A DNA stretch of 64,000 nucleotides from CBDEUK01 sp965250225 (lineage in GTDB: Bacteria; Pseudomonadota; Gammaproteobacteria; Eutrophobiales; Eutrophobiaceae): NCBI GenBank assembly GCA_965250225.1, contig CBDFNQ010000023.1, positions 1 to 64,000 of the forward strand, given 5' to 3'. Below the pieces are notes generated by a model that searched no databases, was not told where the DNA came from, and saw nothing but the letters and a program-made list of their open reading frames with translations. Position numbers and translations under genes: made by a program. Shown in pieces: positions 62,975 to 64,000 of this stretch. The stretch's first letter is position 1. Each line of letters begins with the position of its first letter.

Positions 62975-64000
62975 CTATTTGGGTTTTCTGTGTAAGCCGC
63001 GTTCAGCCATACTGACGGAACGAAAGATGGCTCTGGCTTTGTTCATAGTTTCTTCCCATTCTTTTGCAGGAACGGAATCGGCAACGATTCCAGCGCCCGC
63101 TTGAATTGTGAGTATTTTATCCTTGATAACAGCAGTGCGGATAGCGATAGCGGTGTCCATATTCCCGCTCCAGGACAGATAACCAACTGCCCCCGCATAG
63201 ACACCGCGTTTCACTGGTTCGAGTTCGTCAATGATCTCCATCGCGCGGATCTTGGGTGCTCCTGAAACGGTACCTGCCGGGAAGGTCGCACGCAAGACAT
63301 CGATTGCACTCATATCATCATCGATTTCACCAACCACATTAGAAACAATATGCATGACATGGGAGTAGCGTTCTACGATCATGTTTTCAGTCAACTCAAC
63401 TGAACCGATTTTCGCAACTCGGCCAATATCATTGCGACCGAGATCGATTAACATCAGATGTTCGGCAAGTTCCTTTGGGTCCTGCATCAGTTCAAATTCC
63501 AGTGCGAGATCTTCCTCTTCGGTTGCCCCCCTTGGGCGAGTACCAGCAATAGGTCTTACCGTAACTTTCCCGTCTTCTTTTCTGACCAGTATTTCTGGCG
63601 ACGAACCGACGATATGAAAATCACTCATGTTCATGAAGTACATATACGGTGAAGGATTCATGCAGCGTAAAGCACGGTAAAGATTGATCGGTGGTGCCTC
63701 GAATGGGATCGACAAACGCTGGGATAACACGACTTGCATGGCATCACCTTCAACGATGTAACGTTTAATATCTTCGACAGCGCTTTCAAATTCATCGCGA
63801 CTGAAATCGGAGATAAAATCCGTTTCTGAAACCTGTTTCGGTGTGTGATGGATTGGTGGCAGTGAAGTGGTTTGTAATTTTTCCTGTATTTGATCAATTT
63901 GTTGCAGTCCTAACGCATAGGCATTGTCGATGTCAGGATTTGCATGGACGATGATATAAAGTTTGCCGCTTAGGTTATCAAACACAACGACTGTTTCTGA
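62975..64000 (-). CDS. trpE: Anthranilate synthase component I (partial at window edge)
   Basis: Only the C-terminal part (about 340 residues) is in the window; the open frame continues past 64000. It contains the chorismate-binding domain: PIAGTRPRGATEEED, LMLIDLGRNDIGRV, and FPAGTVSGAPKIRAMEII, where the conserved residues bind chorismate and magnesium. The N-terminal part, with the tryptophan feedback LLES motif and any trp leader, lies outside. Confidence 0.97.
   Translation of the reverse strand, partial: SETVVVFDNLSGKLYIIVHANPDIDNAYALGLQQIDQIQEKLQTTSLPPIHHTPKQVSETDFISDFSRDEFESAVEDIKRYIVEGDAMQVVLSQRLSIPFEAPPINLYRALRCMNPSPYMYFMNMSDFHIVGSSPEILVRKEDGKVTVRPIAGTRPRGATEEEDLALEFELMQDPKELAEHLMLIDLGRNDIGRVAKIGSVELTENMIVERYSHVMHIVSNVVGEIDDDMSAIDVLRATFPAGTVSGAPKIRAMEIIDELEPVKRGVYAGAVGYLSWSGNMDTAIAIRTAVIKDKILTIQAGAGIVADSVPAKEWEETMNKARAIFRSVSMAERGLHRKPK

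Overview
The window reads as chromosomal DNA of a gammaproteobacterium of moderate to low GC. The evidence is gene order: hemA-prfA-prmC-adenylyltransferase; TPR lipoprotein-lolB-ispE-tRNA-Gln-prs-rplY-pth-ychF; hda-perM-DUF2066 divergent from purM; glnA followed by glnL-glnG; rpmB-rpmG; and trpEGDC. A PEP-CTERM protein and an exopolysaccharide (EPS) locus point to an environmental, biofilm-forming lineage. I cannot name the genus.

Layout. 1-9.8 kb: a frameshifted creD, glnE, an octamer repeat, a PEP-CTERM protein behind a good sigma-54 promoter, a PilZ-like protein, a YihY-family membrane protein, arsC and wrbA. 10.0-23.1 kb: a tightly packed, translationally coupled EPS locus on the + strand. 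It encodes an initiating sugar-phosphate transferase, a Wzz-like protein, a Wzy-like polymerase/ligase, a glycosyltransferase fused to an APH-type kinase, a Wzx-like flippase, a second APH-type kinase, three more glycosyltransferases, an outer-membrane barrel and a secreted leucine-rich-repeat protein. 23.2-26 kb: small envelope genes, two of them decayed, an intact IS630-type element and a REP-like palindrome. 26-32.9 kb: hda, perM, a DUF2066 gene, purM, a Sel1 protein, an AEC transporter, dodecin, a zinc metallopeptidase, rpmG and rpmB.

33-36.5 kb is a mobile-element graveyard: two RAYT-type Y1 transposases (one with altered N-terminus, one with a nonsense codon), a broken IS1182-type transposase and a 210-bp MITE-like element. 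36.6-42.4 kb holds a methyltransferase and the nitrogen module glnA, DUF4124, glnL, glnG, with NtrC-type GCAC-N7-GTGC boxes before glnA and glnL. GlnE at the other end of the window is the expected modifier of this glutamine synthetase. 42.4-54.8 kb is housekeeping, with an unusual pair of tRNA-Gln-derived tandem repeats before the real tRNA-Gln. 54.8-64 kb: a second MITE-like element, a DUF1524 nuclease remnant, a class II aldolase, two tandem paralogues joining a degenerate GGDEF domain to a cupin, a beta-propeller lipoprotein and trpC-trpD-trpG-trpE (trpE runs off the right edge).

The items most worth following are the degenerate GGDEF-cupin pair, the truncated tRNA-Gln repeats, the EPS-linked kinases (one fused to a glycosyltransferase), the 24-residue LRR protein, and three single-base frameshifts, two in homopolymers (creD, a small membrane gene, trpC), which may be sequence errors. 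I found no CRISPR array, exosortase gene or complete defence system.
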